Source of the DNA: Aquabacterium sp. A3
Lineage (GTDB): Bacteria; Pseudomonadota; Gammaproteobacteria; Burkholderiales; Burkholderiaceae_C
Direction of reading: 5' to 3'
DNA length: 64,000 nucleotides
NCBI RefSeq assembly: GCF_038069945.1
Contig: NZ_JBBPEV010000002.1
Span: 464,644-528,643, forward strand
Shown here: in pieces, positions 63,607 through 64,000 of the stretch
Position numbering within the stretch: position 1 is the stretch's first letter
How the letters are laid out: every line of letters begins with the position of its first letter
Notes under the pieces: generated by a model
What the model was told of the DNA's origin: nothing
Seen by the model: the letters and a program-made list of their open reading frames with translations, nothing else
Database searches by the model: none
Made by a program: the position numbers and the translations under genes

Positions 63607-63879
63607 GGTATTTCAGCGACGGGCCAATGTTCCTGCATCTTCCCGGACTGGGCTGCCGTTGAAGCCGTGAACAACACCACGCGGGGGGCGTTATTCCAGG
63701 GGCTTTTCCGTCATGCGCAAGACCGGTGATCCCAGAAAAAAGCGGACCCCTGCCGGGGCCCGCCCAAATGCACGCAACACGTGCTAGGAGGAGACAAGCA
63801 TGAACGCGTCTTTCGATGCGCTCCCCAACGGTATCGACCAAAGGGGATCAAACTTGAGGCGCGGCTTTCGCCGTCGCCC
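63607..63879 (-). promoter_or_regulatory. motA upstream region, including flhC terminator
   Basis: 273 bp between flhC and motA. Reading the minus strand, the flhC terminator comes first (63735-63763), then an untranslated stretch with GGAATAACGCC near 63690 that has some likeness to FlhDC-controlled class 2 sites. No sigma-28 match was found. Promoter assignment is inference. Confidence 0.4.
63735..63763 (-). terminator. Terminator downstream of flhC
   Basis: On the minus strand, stem GCGGGCCCC / GGGGTCCGC (one G-T pair) around GGCA, followed by TTTTTTCT. It separates flhDC from the motA operon. Confidence 0.8.
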
Positions 63880-64000
63880 TCAATGCAGTTGCAGGGCGCC
63901 AGCGGCCTTGCCCTTGCCGGCGCGGGCGGGCGGGTTGCACAGGCCGCAGGTGAAGTGGCGGGCGATCTCGTGCGGGTGGGTCACGAAGTGGCCACCGCAC
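63880..64000 (-). CDS. flhC: Flagellar master regulator FlhC, C-terminal end
   Basis: Only the last 39 codons are in the window; the gene continues past 64000. The residues read CGGHFVTHPHEIARHFTCGL then CNPPARAGK, matching the zinc-binding Cys region of FlhC (CGGxFVTH then CxLCxPPxRA). FlhC with FlhD activates class 2 flagellar genes. Its position upstream of motA supports the assignment. Confidence 0.9.
   Translation of the reverse strand, partial: CGGHFVTHPHEIARHFTCGLCNPPARAGKGKAAGALQLH

Overview
The window looks like chromosome of a betaproteobacterium of the order Burkholderiales. The evidence is high GC content, the gene string rplM-rpsI-argC-(membrane coiled-coil)-bactofilin-erpA-anmK-M23-tyrS, the order flhC-motA-motB-cheY-cheZ, a RibBA with a degenerate C-terminal half, and several PEP-CTERM proteins. 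A genus in or near Comamonadaceae or the Aquabacterium/Leptothrix group fits, but this is inferred from family knowledge and not proven. No rRNA operon, CRISPR array or insertion sequence was seen. One tRNA gene, elongator tRNA-Met, is present.

Layout. 2-1273: the 3' part of a HipA-type kinase gene. 1275-8379: a ~7.0 kb integrative element inserted at the 3' end of tRNA-Met. It is bounded by near-identical 132/133 bp direct repeats. It carries two Xre-like regulators, a P2-gpA-type HUH replication initiator, small phage-type genes, a DUF4224-like protein, a tyrosine integrase and an inverted HNH-nuclease cargo gene, with no capsid, tail or packaging gene. 8.5-20.1 kb: core genes htpG (with a heat-shock-type promoter), a DUF2726-like gene, a GNAT gene, rplM-rpsI, argC, bactofilin, erpA, anmK, an M23 peptidase and tyrS.

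20.2-27.2 kb is the most unusual host region. Five secreted paralogues of one unrecognised family are arranged as three with PEP-CTERM anchors and two without, split by an OmpW-like barrel and a second outer-membrane barrel. The first paralogue has a 13-C tract just before the anchor motif, so slippage could detach the anchor. Four of the five have G-rich GGGTTA/GGGGGTAA-type elements upstream.

27.3-34.2 kb: a nucleotidyltransferase-fold protein with degraded active-site motifs, pdxH, msrA, ubiD, a lytic transglycosylase, glyA behind a ZTP (pfl) riboswitch, and nrdR. 34.2-41.1 kb: a type IV pilus minor-pilin operon, fimT-pilV-pilW-pilX-pilY1-pilE, on the minus strand. 41.2-45.3 kb: riboflavin genes ribD-ribE-ribBA-ribH followed by nusB. 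45.3-57.1 kb: a Ser/Thr kinase with a TssQ-like lipoprotein, ppx, a ZIP transporter, an EamA transporter, a Rieske oxygenase, xseB-ispA-dxs, a bacteriohemerythrin and a secreted lipase. 57.1-60.6 kb: argH divergent from a LytS/LytTR two-component pair, the argH-fimS-algR arrangement known from pseudomonads. This is suggestive because that system controls minor-pilin operons there. 60.6-64 kb: cheZ, cheY, motB, motA and the end of flhC.
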